Assembly (NCBI RefSeq): GCF_050947335.1
Contig: NC_134995.1
Span: forward strand, 12,066,501-12,130,500
DNA length: 64,000 bases
Direction: 5' to 3'
Source of the DNA: Megachile rotundata
Lineage: Eukaryota; Arthropoda; Insecta; Hymenoptera; Megachilidae
The translations under genes and the position numbers were made by a program. Of this stretch, positions 1 through 11,462 are shown one piece after another. The notes below the pieces were generated by a model. The model was not told the origin of the DNA and ran no database searches. It was given only the letters and a program-made list of their open reading frames with translations. Within the stretch, counting starts at the first letter, position 1, and every line of letters starts with the position of its first letter.

Positions 1-1
1 T

Positions 2-831
2 CGGTTATTATTAAGTAAATTATTTCGTGTTGGAATAGAGAAAGCTACGTCGGCGGATAATTTAACAATAACTTCTACCCAAACACTGAATATGAATAAA
101 GCACAGTCGAGTAATTTCAACGACTGCTTGAATTTGTATGACCGCATAAAATCTGCAAGTACCGGTGAATTATCAAAGGAAACAATGAAAAATATTCATG
201 AACATTTGCAAACTGATTCAATGACTGGAACAACATCCAGCACTACCAGTTTAATGTCGAACGTACCTGCTACACCTGTTTGGGGAGGTTCTATGAATTC
301 TATCTCCTTTATGCAAATATCATGTCCCCTTGCAAAGCAAAGTGGCTGTAGAGACATTATAACATCTGATACAGTGTTAGAACATTTAAGCGTAAATCAC
401 GAAGTACCACAAGTCCATTTTTATTCTATTCATATAAAACTTCCATTCCCACTTCCACTTGGTTCTGAAGCTGTTTATGTATTACATTGTGGCGAAGATA
501 TTTTTTTCTTTCAGGTATGTTTTTTTCAATTTGATGAAAACTCATTTCATTAATTGTTATGAAAAAGCTAATGCCATAAATTATTACCATACAGTGTGAA
601 GGAGAAATCGTTTGGATGAGTAGTACTATAAGAGAAAAAATGTTATGGGAATGGAGTTTACATGGCCAAGGAGAAAATGGTAGTGTAGTAAAGGTGCGAA
701 GAAATGTTGTAAGTCTTGTGAACCCAGTAATGTTAACACCACAACATATTGCATCTTTGCCAAACACTTTGCTATTGCACACACTGGACATTCAATTACA
801 AGAATGTCACTCACCCGAACTGGCAGTGTAA
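2..831 (+). CDS. Uncharacterised insect protein, 3' part (two exons seen)
   Basis: Two exons join cleanly: 2-514 ends at CAG|GTATGT and 595-831 follows a TACAG acceptor, an 80-bp phase-0 intron. The frame is open to the window edge, so the true start may lie to the left; the first visible Met is at 92, giving 219 aa from there or at least 249 aa from the edge. Counting from that Met, Cys78, Cys86, His98 and His103 form a C-x7-C-x11-H-x4-H pattern that could bind zinc. A hydrophobic beta-rich stretch with a WEWSLHG segment follows. The layout recalls the insect-specific DUF4729 type or a SIAH/TRAF-like zinc module, but I cannot confirm either, and the function is unknown. It converges on p53; their stop codons are 336 bp apart. 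Confidence 0.75.
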
Positions 832-1167
832 AATACATATCTGATATGACAAAATAATCAAATTTTTTATTATCCTTATTATTATTATTTATAATTAACA
901 AGTTCATATTTTATTATAAAAAATCGACATAGAAGTATCACAATATTAATATAAGAATTCCTTAGTAAATATTACCATGCATTATAAAATGCATGTGAGA
1001 TATGAAAGTATGGTCCCATGTTACATCAACATGAGTTAAAATATAGTTATTAAAGCATGCATGGACAAATTTGTAAGGTATACAAATAGATAACATTAAA
1101 ATATATAAAGTATTTCCTTGTTTAAGGCACAAGATTTTATAAAAAACGAAATGTATACAAATATTTA
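832..1167. other. Convergent 3' UTR region between two genes
   Basis: This AT-rich stretch separates the stop codons of the upstream plus-strand gene and minus-strand p53, so it should hold both 3' ends. A TTTATT at 910-915 reads AATAAA on the minus strand and is a candidate p53 polyadenylation signal. If used, the p53 3' UTR would almost reach the neighbouring coding region. Small ORFs here have no support. Confidence 0.55.
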
Positions 1168-2371
1168 TCATGGAGTTTTACGCAATATATCATCCATGTA
1201 TGGTTTGAAAAATTCAAACTGCCCAGTCCGAGCAGCTTGTCCTGCCATAATATCATATGCATACTTTAACACTGCCAAATAATTCTCCTTCCCAATTATA
1301 TTTAACTGAATATTGTATACATGTGTATCACATGAAGGCATCATCTTTTTTCCAACTGACATACAAAGCTTTCTTTTTTTAAAATCAGGTTGTGGATCTA
1401 TCTCAGATTCTTCTTTTGTTTTATCTCTTTTTGGGCAACTACAAACTCTAACTGTAAGCCTTTGCCGACCTAATACTCTCCTTTTGTGATCTTCCAAAGT
1501 GAAAATTAATTCAGTAGGTCTTCTGTTCATACCAGATGGGCAGCTATTTTTACATAAGAATTTAAAACACACTGGTACATACTGTGAACCAGGTTGAGGA
1601 GTGCGAAGTGGTGTCAATATAGATAAATGTTCATTTCTCTCTTCATACAAGCTCATGTGGTCTGTACAACGGACAACATGTTTAATTACTCTAGGATCTA
1701 TATCTCGATTACTTGCATTGTTTGGTGCCATGTGATTATGACACCTTCTGACTGGATCACCTGCATATTGATCCAAGGAAAATACCATTGTAGTACGTAA
1801 ATAAAGACCATCAATTGGTGGTTCCCATTTAAAACGTAATGGTAATGTTTCATCCATCTTGATGAAAACTTTCTTTAATGCTGGAGAGTACTAGGCAAAA
1901 TCAAATAGAACATATTTCAGTTAATAGTGTGGATCACATATTAAAAATTTAAGTTTATACTCACAACCCAATGTTTACTTGAATCTTGATTAGCTAATGA
2001 CACTTGAAAGTTATGATGCCCAGCAAATTCTTCTTTCACGGGTATAGAACTATTAGGTTCTTGAAAGTATTGCTCATCTTCATCCACAATTTGTTTTTCT
2101 TCTTCTAAATATTGTTCTGTGTTAATTTCATCATATTTTTCTTCCACTTTAGCTTCTATAATGCTCTGTGACCAGATTGACGGCATAAAATCTCTGCATT
2201 AAATAATTAAATATGCATCACAAATTTAAAAACAAAAAGAGAAAAAATTATTAAGTTAGGAATTTTGTAACACAATTATATTTCTTACAGCTCTTTTTCG
2301 AGCTCCTTATATTCTTCTTCTCCAAGCAAAGCAGATTCCTGTGAATCTGAAAACCCATTTGTATTGGTCAT
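1168..2371 (-). CDS. p53: p53-family transcription factor (3 coding exons)
   Basis: Coding exons on the minus strand are 2371-2289, 2193-1965 and 1890-1168, with GTAAGA and GTGAGT donors and TGCAG and CCTAG acceptors. Phases fit and give 344 aa. The N-terminus is acidic, as expected for a transactivation region. From about residue 105 the DNA-binding domain runs through. The zinc ligands appear as C and H in VRRCHNH and two cysteines in LCKNSC. MNRRP carries the Arg248-type minor-groove contact, and VRVCSCPKRD carries the Arg273-type phosphate contact. A basic KKRK stretch follows, then an insect-type C-terminal segment ending DDILRKTP. The family binds stress-response promoters in the nucleus and controls apoptosis and genome integrity. 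The start is the first Met after the divergent intergenic region and has no Met competitor in this exon. Confidence 0.95.
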
Positions 2372-2816
2372 ATTGTGAAAGTTATTTATACTGGTCACTT
2401 TATGTCACAACAAATTCACGTCAAACCAAGATCACGTTGCGCTAAAAAGACGCCATTTGTATCCGCGCGAAAATCCTTTGTTAAAATAATGGCTGATTTT
2501 CACCATTTTTTGAAAACGCACCTAGTGGAAAAATGCTTCAAATGTGAATTAACTTTGGCGGATTTATGCGGCGAAACTGAGGAACTGTGGACACTCTTGT
2601 CTCTCCCGTACAGAATGATGCAGGAGAGACAAGGAAAGAACGGAGTTCGTCAGGTTCTCTGCTGTCACAAGGTACTCAAATAACGCGTTTCTTACAATCG
2701 AATACATATCTATAATTTATATATTATATGAATTATGTCACGTTATTTTATGGCGGGAATAACATGTGGCGCACCACGGTAATGTACGTCAAATGCGTGA
2801 AACAAACGACTCCAAT
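2372..2816. promoter_or_regulatory. Shared 5' region of divergent p53 and NELF-A
   Basis: Only 445 bp separate the start codons of minus-strand p53 (2371) and plus-strand NELF-A (2817), so both promoters and 5' UTRs must lie here or overlap the neighbouring gene. I see no TATA box with convincing spacing for either gene. The region also holds a 64-codon plus-strand ORF at 2489-2683, listed separately. Confidence 0.6.
2489..2683 (+). CDS. Possible small ORF or alternative first exon
   Basis: A 64-codon ORF starts at an ATG in good context (A at -3, G at +4): MADFHHFLKTH..., with a CFKCELTLADLC segment that has three Cys. Near its end CACAAG|GTACTC could be a splice donor at 2671 in phase 0. 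That phase matches the NELF-A second-exon acceptor at 3392, so an alternative NELF-A N-terminus is possible. It could equally be an upstream ORF in a 5' UTR, or chance. I do not recognise the peptide. Confidence 0.25.
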   Translation: MADFHHFLKTHLVEKCFKCELTLADLCGETEELWTLLSLPYRMMQERQGKNGVRQVLCCHKVLK

Positions 2817-5081
2817 ATGGCGAATGTGAGGGACAGTGATACGTCGTTGTGGCTTCATAACAAGCTTGGAACGTCAAATGATAGCTGGACTGGAAGTTCA
2901 ATTTGTTCACAACTTAACGCAGAAGTACTACGGAACATTAAAGACTGTTTTCCAGACCTTCAAACACAAGTTAAACTCAAATTACTTCTTTCATTTTTTC
3001 ACATACCAAGACGGAATGTTGAGGAGGTAAAACTGTTTGTTTGTTACAAATATTTTGAGCACGTGAATTATTAAGTATGTTCTGAGATATGAATGAAAAA
3101 ATTTGGAATGGCGACTTTAACGAATTTAATGTTCTATTACGTTTAACAAAAATACGTATTACAGACTCGCCACTTACTTTATTTCAACGTTATATGTTTT
3201 TGAAACGTTTAGTAAATAATCGTGTATCCTTTGTGACCAATATTTTGTACACAACAGATTAGTGTTTAAGTTTATAAATAGCAGTTGGTGTTTTTCACAT
3301 ATTTAATGAGCTATGAGAGTATTATGATTTGTACTTGAAACATGTTCTCACAATGTGTATTTGTAATACATAATATTAATAAATTGTGCAGTGGCGTGTT
3401 GAGTTGGAAGAAATCATTGAAGTGGCATCATTGGATAGTGAATTATGGGTGTCGATGTTATCCGAAGCGATGAAGACTTTTCCTTCAACTGGTTCCTTAA
3501 ATACAGATATCACAGATCTAGATGAACATAGACCTATTTTTGGAGAGCTAGTCAACGATCTTCGTAAACTTTTGAAAAAACAAAACGACCCAGCTATGCT
3601 TCCATTAGAATGTCATTACCTTAATAAGACTGCACTTACGTCAGTTGTTGGTCAACAACCTACACCAGTTAAACATTTTACTTTAAAGAGGAAACCAAAA
3701 AGTGCTGCATTAAGAGCAGAATTGCTTCAAAAAAGTACTGATGCAGCCAGCAATTTAAAAAAGAGTACTGCTCCTACAGTGCCTGTAAGGAGTAGAGGAA
3801 TGCCTAGAAAAATGACAGACACTAGTAAGTTTTTACATATAATTATTATTAAATATTTCAAAAGGAAGTGTTATATTCCAACTTTATATTCTTTTCAGCA
3901 CCTTTAAAAGGCATTCCTAGTAGGGTTCCCACAAGTGGTTTTCGATCTCCATCACTTACAAGTTCTTCTATGTCTACCAGAACACCACTTAGCAACAGAA
4001 TGCGTAAAGATGGTGGCATCAAGTTATTAGATATTAATGAGCAACCTCTAGGATATGCCCAGGCAAAGAAACGAAAGAGAATGATGGAATTAGAGGAACA
4101 ACAGAAAAAGGTTGCAGAGGCACAAGCGGCTGCAGCTGCGGCTGCATCGGCAGCTACGACCACGACAGAAACATCAACTACACCAGAATATGCTCAAGGA
4201 TTAGCTTCAATCAATCCACCTGCTACTCCAATTACTCCTGTTGTATCTGTACAGTCTTATGCTACACCTACTACACCAAGCGGAGTATCAGCAGTAACTA
4301 CCCCACAAACTCGTATGTTTATTTATATATAAAATATATATTCAACATTCTTAACGTACATTATTTTTAAGAAATAATCAATATTTATTGTATAGCTACA
4401 ACGTCGAGTACACCTACAACACCGAACACAGTTCTACCTGTTGCAACACCAACTGTTATTACACCAGTCGAAAGTACTCCTATCGGAGTGCAAACCGTTA
4501 GACCACCTCAAACGGTTACGCAAATTCGTATACAAACCACCGCACAACCTGCTAATGCAGCTGCAAATACGAGAAAAGGACTATCTCTTACGGTATATGA
4601 AGACATTTATAATATAACAAAGAGTAACGAGGGAGATATGAGAAATCATTTATTTATTTATCTTATTTTCAGCGCGAACAAATGTTGGAAGCACAAGAGA
4701 TGTTTAGGACCGCAAATAAAGTAACTCGCCCAGAAAAAGCTCTCATTCTAGGTTTTATGGCAGGCTCCAGAGGTGTGTATTTACATTTAAGATTGTCAAA
4801 TATCCTTCAATCGAGAGAAACTTAATGGTGTTTTCATTGTATGATTAGATAATCCTTGTCCGAAATTGGGTAACATAGTCACAGTCATGCTCTCGGAAAA
4901 TATAGAAGAAGTGACTCAACCAGATGGAACAACTGTACCAATGTTAGTCGAAACTCACTTCCAAATGAATTACACGAATGGTGAATGGAAAAGGATAAAA
5001 AAAAATCGGCGAATCGTCACAGAAGAATCTACGTCTGCTGCAACACCTGCGCCAACTGCAACTGCTACGGCTTCCAATTGA
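2817..5081 (+). CDS. NELF-A: Negative elongation factor A (6 coding exons)
   Basis: Coding exons are 2817-3026, 3392-3824, 3899-4312, 4396-4592, 4673-4772 and 4849-5081. All have GT/AG borders and matching phases, and they total 528 aa, close to the usual length of the family. The N-terminus (DSDTSLWLHNKLG, then KLKLLLSFFHIPRRNVEE and IIEVASLDSE) matches the NELF-A N-terminal domain. LPLECHYLNKTAL and KHFTLKRKPKSAALRAELLQ are family signatures, and PLKGIPSR starts just after residue 215. A low-complexity Ala/Thr/Pro linker follows from about residue 288. The C-terminal block contains REQMLEAQEMF and RPEKALILGFMAGSR (residues 419-451). NELF-A is a subunit of the nuclear NELF complex, which holds RNA polymerase II paused near promoters with DSIF until P-TEFb acts. 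The start at 2817 has better context than the in-frame ATG at 2793. Confidence 0.95.
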
Positions 5082-5700
5082 AAAACAGAGAAAGAAATTG
5101 TTGTCAAGTTATGGTTACATAGGTCAATATTTCTGTCGCTGTTTGGATGGTGGTTTTTTAAGAGATTCTGTTTCGATAGATAGAGAGAGAACTTAAGTAC
5201 GTATCAGTACTGTACGCGATATGTGTACCTTGTATAAAGTAAATAGATTTGTATACCATGTTTATTTAGTAAAGCTTGGAAGTATGAATGTTCAAGTTAA
5301 AATTGTAACGCAAGAAACGGAAACAGGTTGGCTACTCAGAGAACTATGTTTATTTTAATCTCACTTTTTCAAAATTGAGGAGCGCCCAAGTAACGGACTT
5401 GCATTTTTCGATTGGAAGTAACGTTTAATGTCAATTTCAGTAAGTTTCAAATATTAGAAATAAAAATCTATTTCTAATGCGTATCTGGTTTCACCAACAA
5501 TGAATAAATTTTCTAATCAAGTGTCATTTAAAGTAAAGAGTTAAATGCTGTTTAACGATGGATAGTGTGATATTTCGCATTGTAGGAGAAACCAAACACT
5601 TTTAATTTAAATGTAACAATCGTAAGTTGAATTTATATATATATATATAAAGAAGTATATAAACTTATAACACTGTTATTTGAATAAAATATGGTTTTAT
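5082..5700 (+). other. NELF-A 3' UTR with polyadenylation signals
   Basis: This is AT-rich non-coding sequence after the NELF-A stop. Plus-strand AATAAA hexamers occur at 5459-5464, 5503-5508 and 5683-5688, so several transcript ends are possible. A short (TA)n run lies at about 5634-5649. Confidence 0.5.
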
Positions 5701-5754
5701 TGACTAATTTTAAGTTTAATTAAACGAGTCTAATAATTTCATACATCGATTTAT

Positions 5755-5813
5755 TATCGATACTTCTTCAGTAAAGTGTGTACGTATTTATCGATGTGTT
5801 ACTGATATCGATA
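5755..5813. promoter_or_regulatory. Cluster of TATCGATA (DRE-type) elements
   Basis: Two perfect copies of the palindrome TATCGATA lie at 5755-5762 and 5806-5813, with TATCGATG between them at about 5789. TATCGATA is the DRE element bound by DREF in Drosophila housekeeping and growth promoters. The cluster sits about 350-400 bp before the Prx3 start codon and beyond the NELF-A polyadenylation signals, so Prx3 is the likely target (inference). Confidence 0.45.
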
Positions 5814-6158
5814 CTTCGATACGATACATTTATATCGAAGTGTTTCGATTTTGCGTTCCGAAGAAGCGCAATTTTAAACGTATAATCTGTGATATTTAAA
5901 AAATCTTATTAAATTATTAAAGAAACATAAGTGAAGTTTAAGTAAACGCTATGAAATCAATGATTTTCTACGTCATTCTTTATTAACATGTTCTACATGT
6001 ATGAAAAGTGAGTTATATAACCTTTTCGAGCGTTGAATACTTCGATTTTTACATTCGATATTCGCCGCCGTAGAAGTAACTACAATTTCTGAAATTGAAC
6101 GTATTTTCTATTTGAATATTTTTACACTGACGTATTCAATAATTTATATATATTAATA

Positions 6159-7074
6159 ATGCTTCGACTGCTAGTATCTTTGAGCCCCAGAGTTTGTAAA
6201 GCGGTAAGTTATTTAACCTAAAAAAATACATTATTTGGTTAGGTTATTAGAAACTAAAAACTAATAACTATTTTGATTTTCAGTGAATGTCTGTGTATTA
6301 AATGTAATATGTATGATTTACAGGTATTTACTCCAGCATCAGCTTTTGTGAATGCTAGGAATCCAACATTGGTAGAACATGCTCGTAGCTTTTGCCTTAG
6401 TTCCAAACTTTTGTCTTGTCAACCACAGATTCAGAAACCTGCACCAGACTTCTCTGGGACTGCCGTGGTTAATGGTGACTTCAAAGAAATAAAACTGAGT
6501 GACTACAAGGGAAAATATGTTGTCCTTTTCTTTTATCCTTTAGACTTGTAAGTTATCGCTTTTTCAATAATTTAAATTTTGATGATATATTGAAAATGTA
6601 CATTTTATTTGTAGCACATTTGTATGCCCCACCGAGTTAATAGCATTTAGTGAAAGAATCTCAGAGTTCAAAGCATTGAATACACAAGTGATCGGAGTCT
6701 CCACAGATTCCCACTTCAGTCATTTAGCGTGGACTAACACACCAAGGAAACAAGGAGGATTAGGTGGAGATCTGGGTTACCCTCTTCTTAGCGATTTTAA
6801 CAAAGAAATATCAGCCAAATACAATGTCCTTCTACAAGACGCTGGAATTTCCTTAAGGGGTCTGTTCATCATAGACAAAGAAGGAATATTAAGACAACTT
6901 AGCATTAACGACTTGCCAGTGGGCAGAAGTGTGGACGAAACATTGAGACTTATCAAGGCATTCCAATTTGTCGAGAAACACGGAGAAGTCTGTCCTGCCA
7001 ATTGGCAGCCAGATTCCAAAACCATCAAGCCAAATCCTAAGGACAGCAAGGAATATTTTGAATCAGTAAACTAA
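6159..7074 (+). CDS. Prx3: Mitochondrial typical 2-Cys peroxiredoxin (Prx3-like), 3 coding exons
   Basis: Coding exons 6159-6203, 6324-6547 and 6615-7074 join through GTAAGT donors and TTTACAG and TTGTAG acceptors to give 242 aa. The first exon encodes an Arg-containing, non-acidic presequence (MLRLLVSLSPRVCKA), fitting mitochondrial import. The thioredoxin-fold core begins near KPAPDFSGTAVV. Cys94 in TFVCPTEL is the peroxidatic cysteine, and Cys216 in GEVCPANW is the resolving cysteine. GGLGG and the C-terminal KEYF segment are the paired motifs that make eukaryotic 2-Cys enzymes sensitive to over-oxidation. The enzyme reduces hydrogen peroxide using mitochondrial thioredoxin. Length and motifs are typical and no break is seen. 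Confidence 0.93.
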
Positions 7075-10000
7075 ATGTATAAAAACATTTTCTATTAACA
7101 AATAATGTATAATGTATTGTACTGTGACATAATATAAGTAAAATATTAATAGAAATCATTGAAATGTCTAAAAATTAAAATCTCATCTTTCCTTTTTATT
7201 TTTCATGCATTTAATTTCTCCAGTACTCTTCCACAACTACTTTTCATTCCTAACACGATGTACACGTACACGCAATCGAGTTCTTCAGAGGTAGGATTAT
7301 TCCAGCAAGGGCGAGGGTGTGCTCTTCAATCAAAAGCAAAGAGCATAAGGGTTTGCGGTGCTCGAATTGAAAGTAAGAGGGGAAGAAAAAGGTGCGTAAA
7401 CGCTCGTACGTACACGCGTGATGCAGAGGATTCTAGAATGGAATCCGGAGAACCATTATAGAGGGGGAACAGTAATCTTATGCCGGTTAATTTGATTCTT
7501 TGTGCCAATGGATTAACGAGTCAAATCTCTTCCAGTTCAGGATTATACTTCGTCACATTCGAAAAAGCACTTCCCTTTGAATTTCTGTAGTATAAGGTAT
7601 CCTTAATGTGTTCCACAGTTTATTTAACATTGGAAAGCTTGTAACTATTGGGATAGTGGAGATCTAAGATTCAGTTTTTTGTTACAGATGTAAATAACGT
7701 TAGAGATATTAAATGGTAATTTTGTTGATTGGAGGAAGATTCGTTTAATTACTGTTTTAGTAATTAAAGGGCAATTTCTCGGCATGACGGGGAATACTTA
7801 GCGCTATGAAAAAGGAGCCGGGGAGCACGCGATGAATTTATAAGAGAGAGCTTATTATTTCGACGAAGAAGATACCGACGCCGGTGACGCCCCAAAGGAA
7901 GGGATAAAGTAACCAGAGAAGAGTCGGGGTAGCGGACGGTATAAGATATAGAGTGGGAAGCGAGGAAAAACTGAAAAGCGACGCCCGAGATAAACGGCTC
8001 ATCCTCTTTCGCCCTACAAAATCCAATCCTGTCCTTTGCGAGTAGAAATCTCAAGATTAAACATATTCAAGGCAGCCGTGTCTCTGAAGCGTCGTAAATT
8101 AAATTTCAGACGTCGAAGCGTTACACGGCCGTTTCCCGTCTATCGTCTGAATGATTAAAAAACCCGAAACACGTGTTCTCTTCCTCTGCCATTTTCTGCT
8201 TTTTGTTCGCCCGTTTGGGATGCGTAAATGCGCTCCAAGCATCGGAGCGCACGGACGAAAAGCTGAGAATTTCGATTTTTCATGTATGCCTGTATCATCG
8301 TTACCACGTGTTTTCCGGCGCGATAGTTCCCTCTTTTCCGTGGGCTGAAAAATCGCGGTTGAACGAACGTCGAAATCGTAGCATGTCGAAAAGTACCAGA
8401 AAGAAGCTTACGGATTAAATTGCAGCCACGCTAACCGGACAGATTTTTTTTCATCGATTCCCGCGCTTTATCCTTTGAAAACTTTGCTAGTTCAATTCTC
8501 TGTATTCATTTTTATTCTCCTGTAACGTTGATCGTCGAATTTAACGATCAAACGTCGTAATGTTCGATTAAAACCGAGCGCGGATTATGTCGTCGCCGGG
8601 CGGACGGATTTTCCTATCCTAATCGACTTCCTCTATCGCCGGTTTGTTCCACCCCCGCGATTGTTGGGCTGCGATTCTACGGCTTCTCGTTCTAATTGCT
8701 CTTGTTGTTCGGTAACGCTTAAACAACCTTAACATTTGTCTCTGTTCCACTTACAAGACTATTAACATTAATACTCATATGTTCAACGAATGTTTACAGA
8801 GCACTTTTATTCCCAAGTTCCTGAACCCTCAATATTAGGTAAACGTTTCATTTTAAAAATTAATAAACACTACCAAATTATCAAACTGATGAACACTATT
8901 ACCAATATTTTCAGAAAAATATGCATCGACAGGTGGCTAAATGTCGCGTCCGTGTCAAAGAGATCGACGGTTTCCAGATCGAGGAGTCCAAATAGCCCCG
9001 GTATCAAAGACCCGTTGAGTAACGAGCGGTTCCGAAAGAAGGTTACAAACGTAGAAGAAAAAATCGGGAAAGGAGGGCAGAGGAGGAATTTCACGAGCAT
9101 CGGGTAATCCGATTACCCGATCAGTCCGGAATGCAGCCCGTAACCGGAAAGCCAGCGTGAAAGTGCTAAACGAGCAATAAGGAAGTAATAGCAATGCTCA
9201 AAGCAAGAGAACCCCGTAGAACATCGAGGGAAGGGCGAGGGGTATGCGGGGAGGGTTTGAAGAACGGTACCGCGCGCAATTACGGATTTTGAGTGACAGA
9301 TGCTCGCCCAGTCGGCAGTCGGAAGATTAAAACAAGTAATCAAAGCCCCAGTAGCCACCCCGGGATGGATATGGATGGATGCATTGCCCCCACCGGGCAA
9401 CCCCTCCGCTGTGTCTCCTCGTTTTCGTGGCCGCGCCACCACGTTTCCCTCCTTTCCTCTCGGAAACTCCGCCCGCGAGCCGGCGAGGGTAACCCCAGCT
9501 ACTATATAATATCCACCTATCAAGCCGCGCTCTGAATGCTCCTTTAAGAAAATGTTCCTTTTTCGCCGAGCAGCCTGGGAGGTTATTAGACCGGCCCGCC
9601 CTGCAAGGGGAGAAACGGGACGAGGGAGCCTCAAACGTCGCCAGTTCTATTTCACCAGAAACGATAGAGATACTCTTTGACGATCGAAGCGATCGCATAG
9701 ACTACAATAATCGATCGGTTATATACTTCCATATCCTCTTTCAAAATTCGTTGCTGTTTATAATCGAGAGATTTTATTTTAAGGGTGTGCAATTTTTGCA
9801 AAACGATGTGTGGACCTAGAGATGGAACCCTCTTTGGAGGTTTCTAGGTATCTCCTTAGGTTTCTAGGTTCAAAGGGGTTGTAAACACCTAGTGTTTCTA
9901 GCTCTTCTTTTTGATCCTCGTCTTCTCTATGCTCTCTTTGGATCATTTTTAAAATTAAGTTGTTCAGAGAATTTTTAGAGCGTCTAGGTCTTGAGTCTTC

Positions 10001-10857
10001 TCTATTAACTTCTGGAACAGTGAATACCCCCACCCTTGTAGCTCCAAATAACGATCATACAAATAATGATCATTGCAATTTCCAAGTCCTCAAAACGCAC
10101 TCTTCTTATCGCAACGATAATCGTTCGGATTTAATCTCCGATTCCCCGTTCATAGGGGTCGCAATCTCCGAGAAAGAAAAGAAGCACCGAGCAGAACGGG
10201 CTTTGCTCGCAAGCGTTTCACCGGGATCTCCGCTGCTCTTCTCTAATTGTCGGAGTCATTCGTTCTTTTCAGAGCAGGAACAGATGCAGCGACTTGTATT
10301 CGGAAGGCTGTCGGGGAACCAGGGGGGTCTTTCTGGTCTCTTGGGGTTATTTTCAGTCGTTTATCCGTCGAGCGTGGGGGTCAACGCTGATAGTTTGCCC
10401 AGAGGAGACCGGTCTATTAGTGGGTCGGATAAGAGGGATTGGAGGGGGTGAACGACTTAATTTTCGTCTTTGGTCGCATTGACGCGCACCGAAGCACCGA
10501 TCCGATTGTTTCGCGTGTGCTTCGTGATCGCGCACGCGTGCACACGCGCCGCCCTTCTGCGAGACCAAAAGCGCAGCACGTTGCTCCAATCGGGTTCTTT
10601 CTTTCGACGGAAGCAATCAAAACGATGATGTTAGAGAATTGAAAAACATTTCTCGTTTTTACCCTCTGTATGCTGTATAAAGACTGCACCCTCAAATTAC
10701 TACAACATTAATGTCGTTTAATAAACTATTAAATTTTACAAGATAAATTTGTTTGTGGACATTCAGTGCCATTAGAATTAATAGTTATAGTAGTATTAAT
10801 AGGCTTGTTTAGAAAGAGGTCCTCTTATGTGTCAGCATCCACCCCCATCATAAAAGA
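7075..10857. other. Gene-free unique sequence downstream of Prx3
   Basis: This stretch starts with the Prx3 3' UTR. From about 7750 to 10600 the base composition becomes more GC-rich, with many CpG-containing patches such as 9100-9640. Overlapping ORFs of up to 173 codons occur on both strands but show no domain, codon pattern or clean splice sites. I see no gene; regulatory or conserved non-coding DNA is possible. Confidence 0.4.
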
Positions 10858-11462
10858 ACAATATGTACATCATAACCATATGTGTATCATTATCATATGT
10901 ACATCATGAGAGTATGTTCATTATAACAATATGTACATCATAACCATATGTGTATCATAACTATATGTATGTTATAAGAGTATGTTCATCATAACAATAT
11001 GTACATCACAACCATATGTGTATCATAATCATACGTGCATCATGAGAATATGTTCATTATAACAATATGTACATCATAACCATATGTGTATCATAACTAT
11101 ATGTATGTTATAAGAGTATGTTCATCATAACTATATGTACATCATAGCCATATGTGCATCATAATCATATGTGCATCATGAGAGTATGTTCATTATAACA
11201 ATATGTACATCATAACCATATGTGTATCATAACTATATGTATATTATTAGAGTATGTTCATCATAACAATATGTACATCACAACCATATGTGTATCATAA
11301 TCATATGTGCATCATGAGAGTATGTTCATTATAACAATATGTACATCATAACCATATGTGTATCATAACCATGTGTACATCATAAGAGTATGTACATCAT
11401 AATCATATGTACATCATAACAATATGTCCACAAAAACAATATGTACACCACAACAACATGTA
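10858..11462. repeat. 17-bp minisatellite in a 136-bp higher-order repeat
   Basis: The basic unit is 17 bp, close to ATGTACATCATAACCAT, tandemly repeated about 35 times. Variants recur in a fixed order of eight, so the same pair of variants starts at 10931, 11067, 11203 and 11339, exactly 136 bp apart each time. The last units decay by about 11460. Confidence 0.93.

Noticed and set aside
2766..3074. Upstream GTG start for NELF-A
   Set aside because: Non-ATG start is not needed: an ATG in good context at 2817 gives the family N-terminus and the usual length.
9113..9698. Two overlapping minus ORFs of 173 and 123 codons
   Set aside because: Overlap each other in different frames, with no domain, no codon signal and no splice sites; GC-driven.
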